A DNA stretch of 64,000 nucleotides from Candidatus Magnetocorallium paracelense (lineage in GTDB: Bacteria; Nitrospirota; Thermodesulfovibrionia; Thermodesulfovibrionales; Magnetobacteriaceae). The translations under genes and the position numbers were made by a program. The notes beneath the pieces are model-generated. The model did not search any database, had not been told where the DNA came from, and saw nothing but the letters and a program-made list of their open reading frames with translations. This document shows positions 46,951 to 55,224 of this stretch, piece after piece (the first letter of the stretch is position 1; each line of letters opens with the position of its first letter). Location: NCBI GenBank assembly GCA_029001845.1, contig JAREWP010000050.1, forward strand, positions 43,500 through 107,499. The letters are read 5' to 3'.

Positions 46951-48516
46951 GTGAAAGCCCTTATGTTACCGATCGATTATGAAAAAATGCCCTGGCGCCT
47001 TACCAAGCCGACCAGTCTTCCGTCTTTAATCGACGATTTAAAAAATTGTCAGTGGCGTCAGGTAAAATCTACTCCCAAACGAGCTGTATATTCGGCAGGC
47101 CCCTACTATATTAAAGTTTATAATTTTACATACTTCCATTTACTTAAACGATTCTTTTTTAATCATGCACGAAAAGAGTGGCGAATCTCCTGCCGTCTTT
47201 CCAAAACCGGAGCGAACATCGCGGCTCCTGTGGCATTTTGTTCATTTCGGGGGAAGTCGTATTTTGTAACTCGTTCAGTCGAGCCCTGTATAGCCTTAAG
47301 CGAGTTTTGTTTAAAAGAGTGGAATCGCCTGGATAAAAAAAGAAAATATCTGATAACCGATTTATTTGCCGATTTCATTGGCCGTCTGCTTAACGCAGGG
47401 TTATACCAAAAGGACTTTAATTTGGGCAATATTCTTATTGCCGGCGATTTTTCCGTTTTTTTCGCCATTGACTTACAGAGAGCCCGGCTGTTGCACCGTA
47501 CTCTGACGGATCGGGAAAAGGCAAAAAACCTATCCTATTTGCTGCCATGTTTCGAAGGTACAGAAAGACGATATAAACTCAGATTTTTTATTCACCTGGT
47601 CAGGATTTTTCCCGAGATCAGGCCGCTTCTGCATAATATTCAGGAATGGGCCTATGAGAAGATTCGTACTCATCAACTCAAAAAATCTCATAGAAAATTG
47701 CGGCTAAACAACAATAAATCCCATCTTATCAATACTCCCGCAGTGAGGGGTTTTATTCGTAAAGAGTTGGACAACAGACTTATAAGTCTGTTATCGGAGG
47801 ACCCCGATCGCCTTTTTCAAAACGTTATTGGAGATATGAAAAATTCAAAACGTTCAAGAGTCTCGTTAATCGAATGGAATGACAGGCGATTCATAGCAAA
47901 ACGTTATAATCTCAAGGGATTGCTGTTTCGTATCAGACGTTTATTCTCTTCCTCTTTTGCCATTCAAAAATGGAATACAGCTAATTTATTATCTATTCGA
48001 GGAATTGCAACGCCAACGATTTTTGCTTCTCTCGATATGGGAGTCGGTTTTTTCTACAGAGGCACAATAACTCTTCATGAGTATATAGAACAACCTCATG
48101 GAAACCAGGATTTCTATAAAAACATTTTAATTTCCAAATCCGGCAGGCAGAGGGTGCTCTCTTGTCTGGCTTTTTTATTAAGACATATTCATGAAAGCGG
48201 TATTTATCACGGAGACGGAAAAGTCAGTAATTTTCTTTGGACTGAAAAGAGCGGGGAAATAAAAATTTTTGTGATCGATCTTGACAGTACTCGTTTTGTC
48301 AGGAAAATAAGCGACAGACAAAGGTTTTCCGACTTAAAAAATATGTTGGTTTACCTTGTCAGAGCGGGCGGAGATAAGGCTATAATAGACGAATTCTTCG
48401 ACGAGTATGTAAAACAAAACCCTCTTAGATTTAAAAAGCGGCGCTCATGGATTAAAAAATTGCACAAAAAAGTAAAAAAACAACTGCTCCACATTCAAAG
48501 CAGACAGAAACGTTAG
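46951..48516 (+). CDS. Double LPS-kinase-like protein (tandem KdkA/WaaP-type domains)
   Basis: A 521-residue basic protein made of two Kdo/heptose-kinase-like domains. Domain 1 (about 35-215) has the catalytic loop LYQKDFNLGNIL, with Asp and Asn kept but the HxD histidine replaced by Lys, and AIDLQRAR for the metal-binding Asp. Domain 2 (about 275-500) has IYHGDGKVSNFL and VIDLDSTRF, which look catalytically complete. Such kinases phosphorylate sugars of the LPS inner core in the cytoplasm. Start GTG 46951 or ATG 46963; neither has a clear ribosome binding site. Confidence 0.82.
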   Translation: MKALMLPIDYEKMPWRLTKPTSLPSLIDDLKNCQWRQVKSTPKRAVYSAGPYYIKVYNFTYFHLLKRFFFNHARKEWRISCRLSKTGANIAAPVAFCSFRGKSYFVTRSVEPCIALSEFCLKEWNRLDKKRKYLITDLFADFIGRLLNAGLYQKDFNLGNILIAGDFSVFFAIDLQRARLLHRTLTDREKAKNLSYLLPCFEGTERRYKLRFFIHLVRIFPEIRPLLHNIQEWAYEKIRTHQLKKSHRKLRLNNNKSHLINTPAVRGFIRKELDNRLISLLSEDPDRLFQNVIGDMKNSKRSRVSLIEWNDRRFIAKRYNLKGLLFRIRRLFSSSFAIQKWNTANLLSIRGIATPTIFASLDMGVGFFYRGTITLHEYIEQPHGNQDFYKNILISKSGRQRVLSCLAFLLRHIHESGIYHGDGKVSNFLWTEKSGEIKIFVIDLDSTRFVRKISDRQRFSDLKNMLVYLVRAGGDKAIIDEFFDEYVKQNPLRFKKRRSWIKKLHKKVKKQLLHIQSRQKR

Positions 48517-48697
48517 CAGACAACTGTCCGAATTATGCTGACAAATTCACCTGACCCTGATCCCCGCCTGTTTTTATTTTTTACAAATAATTAACGTTTA
48601 AAAAAAAAGGGCGGTTATGATAACTTAAAATTGGTTTGTAGGTGTTTTACCTACAATTGAACAAAAAGAATTAAGAGTCTGTTTTCTATTTGTAGTT

Positions 48698-48831
48698 CAA
48701 TGTCATTAACTTAAGGAGCAAAACACCTTCCGCCTTCACCGGCTTAACTCAAAGGCTCCGCTTCGCTGCGCCTTCTCAAACATGACCCGCTTCCGTCGGA
48801 AGGTGCTTCACCCCTTAAGTTAATGGTCTTG
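48698..48831. mobile_element. MITE-A copy 3 (134 bp) upstream of the cytochrome gene
   Basis: Ends CAATGTCATTAACTTAAGG and CCTTAAGTTAATGGTCTTG and a perfect 10-bp duplication ATTTGTAGTT at 48688-48697 and 48832-48841. Only 40 bp separate it from the cytochrome start codon, so any original promoter was displaced. A weak MITE-C-like end (CCTGACCCTGATCCC) lies near 48550; nothing else is seen in 48517-48871. Confidence 0.92.
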
Positions 48832-48871
48832 ATTTGTAGTTAATATAAGCAACTTTAAGAAGGAGGTAAAT

Positions 48872-50317
48872 ATGGTACCTGGAAGAAGATTTTTTATTAT
48901 CATGTCGCTGGTTCTGGTCTTTGGATTTATTACCGGTGTTGCACCTTTAACAGGTGAAGAGAAAAAGAAAGAGTATCAGATTAAGAGCGGGTTGTCTGCA
49001 GCCTCGGGTCTCGAATCGTCAGCAAGTGATTATTTTGATCCCGGAATCGCTATCGTAGGAAAAGAAACCTATCCTCATTTCCCTTCACGAGCACAATCGA
49101 CGAGGAAGCTGACTTCCGATATGTTTAGCGATCCTGAATTTTGTGGAGGATGTCATGAGGAAATTTACGAACAGTGGAACGGCTCAATGCACTCTCATGC
49201 ATGGAACGATCCGGTTTTTCAGGCTGCTTTAAAAAAGGCAAGCAAAGCGACCGGCACACTGGTGGATAAGCTCTGCATAGGCTGTCACTCCCCTATCGGT
49301 CTTCTCACAGGAGAGGCCAGCGTTACCGGCGAAAACATGAGCGAAGTAGCAAAAAAGGGTGTGTCATGCGATTTTTGCCACTCAATATCCGAAGTACGCG
49401 GAGTTGGAAATGCACCTTTCGTACTCGATCCGCAGAACAATCCACGAGCATTAAAAAGAGGACCTTTCAGAGATTCCGTATCTCCCTTTCACGATACGGA
49501 ATACTCCGAAGTATTTACAAAATCGGAGATATGCGGCGCCTGTCACAATGTTTCTCACCCGCTAAACAGAATGCCCATAGAGAGAACTTATGACGAGTGG
49601 AAAGACAGTCCCTATGCCGGAAAAGGCGTTCAGTGTCAGGACTGTCATATGACACCGGGGCCGGGAGTCAAGGATAACCCCGGAACGGCAACATCTTTTA
49701 GTAAAAAAAGAAGACAAATCTACACCCACTATTTTATAGGCGGAAATGTCATAGTACCTGAACTCATGGGAAGCAAGAAACATGCGCAACTGGCCAGAGA
49801 GATGCTGCAGGCTGCTGCAACGATTGAAATGGAAACTCCCAAAAAGTTAAAGCAGGGCTCTACGGCCAGGATCGATGTAAAGGTTACCAACAGCGGCGCC
49901 GGGCACAAATTGCCGACCGGCTTTCCCGAAGGCAGAGAGGTGTGGGTGGATTTTAAGGTAACCGATGCAGCGGGAAAATTAATTTACAGGCTTGGAGCCG
50001 TTAAGGATGGTCTTACAGAGAAAGGAACAAAAAGTTTTAAGGTCGTTCTTGGCGACCCGGAGGGTAATATAGTGGATTTGGAGTTGTGGGAGGCGGACAA
50101 GATATTGTACGACACACGTATCCTTCCCCATGGATATGCTGAACTCGATTATTCCTTTTTTGTTCCAAAGAATGCAAAGAGCCCTTTAACTATTACGGCG
50201 GACCTCAATTACTGGTCTTTTCCACAGTTTATAGCGGATAAGCTCTTGGGCGAAGGCGCTCCGAAAATTCCTATAATTAAGATGACTTCAGTAAGCAGGA
50301 AGGTTGAGACTAAGTAG
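48872..50317 (+). CDS. Pentaheme c-type cytochrome
   Basis: A 481-residue exported protein: N-terminal signal peptide (hydrophobic about 8-26), then five CXXCH heme sites, CGGCH, CIGCH, CDFCH, CGACH and CQDCH (about residues 91-256), in a cytochrome c554-like arrangement. A C-terminal beta-sandwich follows (NSGAGHKLPTGFPEGREVWV). ATG 48872 has AAGGAGGT 7 bases upstream. It probably carries electrons in the periplasm; the partner is unknown. The histidines between motifs could be distal ligands. Confidence 0.93.
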   Translation: MVPGRRFFIIMSLVLVFGFITGVAPLTGEEKKKEYQIKSGLSAASGLESSASDYFDPGIAIVGKETYPHFPSRAQSTRKLTSDMFSDPEFCGGCHEEIYEQWNGSMHSHAWNDPVFQAALKKASKATGTLVDKLCIGCHSPIGLLTGEASVTGENMSEVAKKGVSCDFCHSISEVRGVGNAPFVLDPQNNPRALKRGPFRDSVSPFHDTEYSEVFTKSEICGACHNVSHPLNRMPIERTYDEWKDSPYAGKGVQCQDCHMTPGPGVKDNPGTATSFSKKRRQIYTHYFIGGNVIVPELMGSKKHAQLAREMLQAAATIEMETPKKLKQGSTARIDVKVTNSGAGHKLPTGFPEGREVWVDFKVTDAAGKLIYRLGAVKDGLTEKGTKSFKVVLGDPEGNIVDLELWEADKILYDTRILPHGYAELDYSFFVPKNAKSPLTITADLNYWSFPQFIADKLLGEGAPKIPIIKMTSVSRKVETK

Positions 50318-50471
50318 AGTCCTTTTACAGGTGGTCTCTAAAGTAGAAACAACTCCTTTTAATCCCTTTTTAAAGGGAAAGGGGAGAATATTTAATGAAT
50401 ATTAATTGATAAACAAGCTTCAAAATAGAGAGAATTTCAATTAATATTGCACGATGTACTCAGGAGGTATT

Positions 50472-51038
50472 GTGGTTAAAAAAATAAAAAAAATATCTGT
50501 TATTAAAGTTTTTCCCCTTTTGTTGATTCTTGTTTTTATATCGACAGGAGTCTTGGTAAACAAATCTTTTTCCCCTTCTGTCGCGCTGGCGGTTCATGGA
50601 GATTTCTCGACTTTGAGTCCCACACAGAGTAACCTTTTATCTGAGCTCGTAGACCGTTATTTAAATATTCAGGCTCTATTGGCTTCAGATACCATAGATG
50701 GTGTTAAAGAGGAAGCTCAATTAATGTCCGACATCGCCGGCACTCTGAAAAAATCCGATATTACCGGTGTATTAAAGACAATGACGGACCCTGTGATCGA
50801 TGCTATTAGCGGATTACAGTCCGGCGATATTAAAAACGCGCGTTCTTCTTTCGCCGGAATGAGCGATGCTTTTGTGGAGTATGTAAAAGGGTTTGGTAAG
50901 AAGGATGCTAAAGCCAGAGACATCAAAATAAAATATTGCCCTATGAAAAAATTATCCTGGCTGCAAATGAATCAGGAGGTTAAAAATCCTTTTTATGGCA
51001 AGATGATGCTCACATGCGGCAGCGATGTAGAGTATTAA
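50472..51038 (+). CDS. DUF3347-like secreted metal-binding protein
   Basis: A 188-residue protein: N-terminal signal anchor (about 9-32), a helical middle section and a C-terminal motif YCPM...WLQMNQEVKNPFYGKMMLTCG that matches the DUF3347 end often found with copper efflux proteins (Cys-Met and Met-Met-x-x-Cys as probable metal ligands). An ATG at 50454 is in frame, but the AGGAGG at 50462-50467 lies inside that reading and points to GTG 50472. It lies 150 bp after the cytochrome gene on the same strand. Confidence 0.75.
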   Translation: MVKKIKKISVIKVFPLLLILVFISTGVLVNKSFSPSVALAVHGDFSTLSPTQSNLLSELVDRYLNIQALLASDTIDGVKEEAQLMSDIAGTLKKSDITGVLKTMTDPVIDAISGLQSGDIKNARSSFAGMSDAFVEYVKGFGKKDAKARDIKIKYCPMKKLSWLQMNQEVKNPFYGKMMLTCGSDVEY

Positions 51039-51120
51039 CGGAGGTCGGCCCCTGAATAAAAACTGTTGTTTCGCCTTTTATCGGCAATATCCGTAATAAC
51101 GCATAATCTGGCTACATTAT

Positions 51121-51151
51121 AACGTGCTCGCAAACTTTTTGCGAGCACGTT
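51121..51151 (+). terminator. Perfect 14-bp stem-loop
   Basis: AACGTGCTCGCAAA and TTTGCGAGCACGTT pair perfectly around CTT, about 80 bp after the DUF3347 gene. It reads as a terminator or transcript 3' end, working in either direction. The rest of 51039-51386 holds no gene. Confidence 0.75.
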
Positions 51152-51386
51152 TACAAATATATTATCAGGCCTGCCTCTTTTACTGCCTCCATTTTTTCAG
51201 CCTCTCATTCCAAACTTGGAACCTGAATCTGATCCAAGGATTTCATGACCGTTGACTATCCTAATTATTCCTGTTATACTGACATACCCTGTAATTGCCG
51301 TACCTTTAACCGGCAGATGACGCATCATTAAGAAAGCAGACAGTACGGATTTTTTTACACATAACCTTACTAAGAGGCAGATATTT

Positions 51387-51701
51387 ATGAGAATCGTTCT
51401 TATACTTATAGTCATAGTAATACTGTTTCCCTCTTTCATTTCAGCTCAGAGAGAGGATGATTACACCCTTGCCATTATGCATTATAAAAACAGAGAGTTT
51501 ATAAAGGCAGTGACTAAACTGGATAAAATAGTAAACACAAAACCCGATCCAAAGGCATATTATCTTAAAGGGTATGCTCTCTATGAGCTTGGCAGATATG
51601 AAGAGGCTTCAAAGCATTTCATGCATACATATTTTATACAGCCCGATTTTAAAGCGGCAACTATTTTTCAGACAGGAGATATCCGGAAAAAACTCCCATG
51701 A
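51387..51701 (+). CDS. Small TPR protein with signal peptide
   Basis: A 104-residue protein: signal peptide ILIVIVILFPSFISAQ, then about two tetratricopeptide repeats (AIMHYKNREFIKAVTKLDKI; AYYLKGYALYELGRYEEASK). AGAGGCAG precedes ATG 51387. It overlaps the TolC-like gene by 4 bp, so it is probably a periplasmic helper of that outer-membrane protein. Confidence 0.83.
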   Translation: MRIVLILIVIVILFPSFISAQREDDYTLAIMHYKNREFIKAVTKLDKIVNTKPDPKAYYLKGYALYELGRYEEASKHFMHTYFIQPDFKAATIFQTGDIRKKLP

Positions 51702-53197
51702 TTGTGCGCTGCGCCACAAAGCCGGACTTAAAACGACCTCTCATACCCTCCTTATTCAGAGTGACTGCCTATACTGCGATTTCTCTCTTTATGAGCCTGT
51801 TAATGCTTGCCGGAGAGTTGCGCTGTGAAGAGAAAGTGCTCAGGCTAAGTGTGGAAGAGGCTGTTGCATTGGCTCTTGAAAGAAATCTTTCTTTAAACAT
51901 CGAGCAATACAACACCAAAATATCAGAAACCGATATCATGGCCGCTAAGGGTGAATTCGATCCCTATTTTGAAATCGATATCAATGAAGTCTATGGCAAG
52001 TGGCTTACTCCGACAAGTCTTCAAAATTCTCAAGAGAGGTCTTACAGTTACGATATAACCTTATCAGGCAAATTCGATACAGGAGCAACCTACGATCTCT
52101 CTTTTGATAATGAAAGGTCAAAGGCCGAATCCGTCTTTTTGGAAATCAATCCCTTCTATTCAACGGAATTTATACTGACCCTGACACAGCCGCTGTTAAA
52201 GGATTTCGGTTCGTCAGTTCAGAATACAAAGATTTATGTAGCCAAAAAAAATTATGAAAAGTCTCTGCTAAAGCTGGATGGTAAGGCAATAGATACTGCT
52301 GCCGAAGCAGCGAAAATATATTGGGATATCCTGGAGGCGGGAAGCAGGCTCGAAGTGGAGACTTTATCGCTCTCACTGGCGATGAAGATGCACGAAGAGA
52401 TAAAAGCCAGGATTGATGTAGGAGTTCTTGCGCCTGTTGAAGTTTATAATACTGAGGCCGAAATCGCCAAGAGAGAGGAAGTGATAATAGGGGAAGAGAA
52501 GAGAGTCGGAGACATGGAAGATCGACTTAAATCTATTTTAAACCTTGATGACTGGTCAGTGCGGATCGAGATAGTTTCGTCCCCTCCAGGTATAAGTGAG
52601 ATTCATGAATCCGATGATGTAATCACTTTTGCATTAAAGAGCAGACAGGACTATCAGGAACTCCTCCTGGAAAAGGAAAATAAAGAGGCCCTTTTACATT
52701 TTTATAAAAATCAGCGCCTTCCAGACCTTAGTATATACGGCTCCTACGGACCAAATGGTCTTGACAGAAATTACACAGACGCCCTTGACGAGATGTTGAG
52801 TGGAGATAATTATTACTGGAAAATGGGTGTAATCTTTAAATCTAAGTTGGGTAACAGGGAAGGTAATGCAGATTACTACAGAGCTAAATACGAGATCGAG
52901 CAACTTACAGCATCCATAAATGACCTGAGAAATAATGTAACCATAGAAGTAAGAGAGGCGTTGCGTGCAATCGGACATGCCGAAAAGAATATAAAAGCCA
53001 CTAAAAAAACAAGGTATGCTGCAAAGAAAAGACTTGAGGCTGAAGAGGGGAGGTTTAATGTCGGCCTTACTACATCCAACGATGTGCTTAAATTTCAGAA
53101 TGAGTTCGCAGATGCATTGTTTCAGGAAAAGAAGGCGGAAATCGATTACGCAAGAGCCCGAATAGAACTCAATCGGGTTCAGGGCAAGCTTCCCTGA
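51698..53197 (+). CDS. TolC-like outer membrane efflux protein
   Basis: A 499-residue protein of the OEP (PF02321) family: N-terminal signal segment (about 24-43), then two repeats of helical hairpin and beta strands, each beginning with a LSVEEAVALALERN-like helix and ending in long coiled coils (about 185-270 and 395-480). It forms the outer-membrane/periplasmic channel for tripartite efflux or type I secretion; no matching pump genes are adjacent. It overlaps the TPR gene (ATGA) and the next gene (TGATG). Confidence 0.9.
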   Translation: MIVRCATKPDLKRPLIPSLFRVTAYTAISLFMSLLMLAGELRCEEKVLRLSVEEAVALALERNLSLNIEQYNTKISETDIMAAKGEFDPYFEIDINEVYGKWLTPTSLQNSQERSYSYDITLSGKFDTGATYDLSFDNERSKAESVFLEINPFYSTEFILTLTQPLLKDFGSSVQNTKIYVAKKNYEKSLLKLDGKAIDTAAEAAKIYWDILEAGSRLEVETLSLSLAMKMHEEIKARIDVGVLAPVEVYNTEAEIAKREEVIIGEEKRVGDMEDRLKSILNLDDWSVRIEIVSSPPGISEIHESDDVITFALKSRQDYQELLLEKENKEALLHFYKNQRLPDLSIYGSYGPNGLDRNYTDALDEMLSGDNYYWKMGVIFKSKLGNREGNADYYRAKYEIEQLTASINDLRNNVTIEVREALRAIGHAEKNIKATKKTRYAAKKRLEAEEGRFNVGLTTSNDVLKFQNEFADALFQEKKAEIDYARARIELNRVQGKLP

Positions 53198-54099
53198 TGG
53201 ACCCCGTAACGCATGCTCTTACAGGTTTTCTTCTGCCTCATCTGGGCTTTAAAAGAAAAGCCTCTCTCACAGTATCCGTAATCTCCTCTCTCGCTCCTGA
53301 TCTGGATTACATTACCATGTTCATGAGTCCCCTCGATTTCCTTAAATATCACAGGGGTATTACTCACGGCGTCCTTGCCCTTTTCCTCTTTCCTCTTTTA
53401 GTCGGTCTTTTGCTCAGATATAAATTTAAAGGCGGCTTCTTTTATTATGCTTCGTTGAGCTTTCTGTCATACGGTCTTCATCTGTTTATGGATTTGACTA
53501 CTCAGTACGGCACAATGGTTCTATCGCCCCTTGATTGGACCCGATATTCGCTGAATCTTAATTTTATCATAGACCCCTACATCCTGATCGGTCTGTTAGT
53601 CGCTGTTACAGCCTGTTATTATAGTAAAAAAAAGACCATATATATTGCCTTGCTTTTTTTTATTCTTTTTTCGACTTACAATGTCGGAAAGCACTATTTA
53701 AAAAAATCGGGTGAAGAGTTTCTAAGGGACAGTATGGACGAATATATTTACAATATATATCCGTTGCCCAACGATTTTCTTAGTTGGTGGTTTGTTTCAG
53801 AATCAAAAAATACTATTAAAGCAGGTATTGTAGATATCTTTACTGAAAGCGTATATATACGAGATGAAATGATCTATTCCGAATCGGATCGTCTTGTGCG
53901 TGCTTCAAAAAAAACCAAGGCAATGGAGATTTTCTTAAGCTTCGCGAAACATCCTTATCCTGAGATTATACGGGAAAACGATATAACCTTTGTTGTGTGG
54001 AGGGATATTTCCTTTTCTTTTGTACGTGGAAATCGATTTTCCGCGACAGTTGAGTATGACAGAAATGGAAATATAATCGATTCTTATTTTGTTTTTTAA
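53197..54099 (+). CDS. YdjM/DUF457 membrane-bound metal-dependent hydrolase
   Basis: A 300-residue membrane protein whose N-terminal half carries the family residues: MDPVTHALTGFL (His6), LAPDLDYI (two Asp), HRGITHG (two His) and HLFMDLTT. Four to five hydrophobic helices follow, then a soluble C-terminal domain (about 190-300). The family is annotated as metal-dependent hydrolases with unknown substrates. It is coupled to the TolC-like gene by a TGATG overlap. Confidence 0.87.
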   Translation: MDPVTHALTGFLLPHLGFKRKASLTVSVISSLAPDLDYITMFMSPLDFLKYHRGITHGVLALFLFPLLVGLLLRYKFKGGFFYYASLSFLSYGLHLFMDLTTQYGTMVLSPLDWTRYSLNLNFIIDPYILIGLLVAVTACYYSKKKTIYIALLFFILFSTYNVGKHYLKKSGEEFLRDSMDEYIYNIYPLPNDFLSWWFVSESKNTIKAGIVDIFTESVYIRDEMIYSESDRLVRASKKTKAMEIFLSFAKHPYPEIIRENDITFVVWRDISFSFVRGNRFSATVEYDRNGNIIDSYFVF

Positions 54100-54104
54100 G
54101 GGGC

Positions 54105-54269
54105 TTACCTTTTAAGTATGGTATGGTACTTCTCTTTTAAAGAGTCGAATTCCTTACGTTCTTTTCTAAAAACTTCCATTAAATACTTTTGAGTCTCTTT
54201 AGCCTCTTTTATGTCTCTCCTCCAAAAGAGGACTATCAAGACAAGTACAATCCAGCCTAAATAATACAT
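54105..54269 (-). CDS. Short single-pass membrane protein (54 aa)
   Basis: A small minus-strand frame, convergent with the YdjM-like gene and ending 5 bp after it. It reads MYYLGWIVLVLIVLFWRRD followed by a highly charged helix rich in K and E (KEAKETQKYLMEVFRKERKE, then a further 14 residues). One membrane helix with a cytoplasmic coiled-coil tail is the evident design. AGGT lies 6 bases before ATG 54269. Function unknown; it recalls small FtsL/FtsB-like or holin-sized proteins only in layout. Confidence 0.55.
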   Translation of the reverse strand: MYYLGWIVLVLIVLFWRRDIKEAKETQKYLMEVFRKERKEFDSLKEKYHTILKR

Positions 54270-54303
54270 ATAAACCTGTTTTTTGCTTCCCTGATTTATA
54301 AAC

Positions 54304-54468
54304 CTAAAAAACAGCAGTCAGCTATCAGCGGTCAGCCTTCAGCCTGGGAAAGAATTGATGTTATGCCAATAATAAGCTTCACCTTACGGGTGAACCTGCT
54401 TTGAAACATAAAGTGTCGCAATGAAAAAGCTGACAGATGATGGCTGACTGCTAAATGCTGTTTTTTAG
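54304..54468. repeat. MITE-B copy 4
   Basis: Ends CCTAAAAAACAGCAGTCAGC and CTGTTTTTTAGG are inverted; the interior closely matches copies 1 and 2. It lies upstream of the small membrane-protein gene. Nothing else is seen in 54470-54650. Confidence 0.82.
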
Positions 54469-54650
54469 GATAAAAGGAGCTGTTTTTGGGAATAATTTTT
54501 GATTTTGATGTTCGGGACCGAGTCATGAATTCTTAGATTAACAGCGATGTAACAGATGCTTTCTTTTATCGAATTTACCAATCTAATCGGATCAAAGCTT
54601 CATCATTGCCATATTACTTAATAACCCGATCCCGGATTTGAGAGCAAGAA

Positions 54651-54887
54651 TTACCAGTTCACTACAGATTGGTTCTCTTTGTCTTTAAAGACGCCAAGAG
54701 AAATCATTACGATATCTACGAAATACCACATTCCGAATCCGCCCATAGTGAAAAGCATGAGAAGTCCTGTTCCGATTTTGTTGACATAAAAGCGATGGCC
54801 TCCGGCCCAGCCCAGAAAAAAGCATAAAAGTAATAATACCAGACGGCTCTTTGTAGATTCCTGTCCTGCGTTTGCATTGTCAGCCAT
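54651..54887 (-). CDS. TM2 domain protein
   Basis: A 78-residue protein with the TM2 pattern: two hydrophobic helices around GWAGGHRFYVNKIGTGLLML and GGFGMWYFVDIVMI. AGGT precedes ATG 54887. TM2 proteins are small membrane proteins of unclear role. It stands alone; 54888-55146 contains no further gene but should include the tRNA promoter. Confidence 0.9.
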   Translation of the reverse strand: MADNANAGQESTKSRLVLLLLCFFLGWAGGHRFYVNKIGTGLLMLFTMGGFGMWYFVDIVMISLGVFKDKENQSVVNW

Positions 54888-55146
54888 TATTTACCTCCGA
54901 AAAATTTAGGATAATAAAATATGAGGATTCTATGAATCCTTAGTCATTGTTATAGTCATTTTAAACTATGACCGTTTTTATGTCTGTATCATATGATACA
55001 GGCTCTGAAAATAAGCCTCAACTCTCTAAAAGCAGCCCTAAGAACTTAATAAAATGATTACTATTTTATGAAACCGGTTGTTAATATCGAAGCGGTTGTA
55101 TTAAAATTAATGGTTACACTTTACTCTTTTATTACTTTACCTCTGT

Positions 55147-55223
55147 CGGGGCGTAGCGCAGTCTGGTAGCGTACACGGTTCGGGACCGTGTGGTCGCTGG
55201 TTCAAATCCAGTCGCCCCGACCA
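55147..55223 (+). tRNA. tRNA-Pro(CGG): tRNA-Pro (anticodon CGG), CCA encoded
   Basis: 77 nt with all arms: acceptor CGGGGCG with CGCCCCG, discriminator A and encoded CCA; D arm GCGCAGTCTGGTAGCGT; anticodon stem ACACGG/CCGTGT with loop TTCGGGA (anticodon CGG); T arm CTGGTTCAAATCCAG. An integrase gene ends 2 bp after the CCA, so this tRNA is the likely attachment site of the element to its right. Confidence 0.97.
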
Positions 55224-55224
55224 T

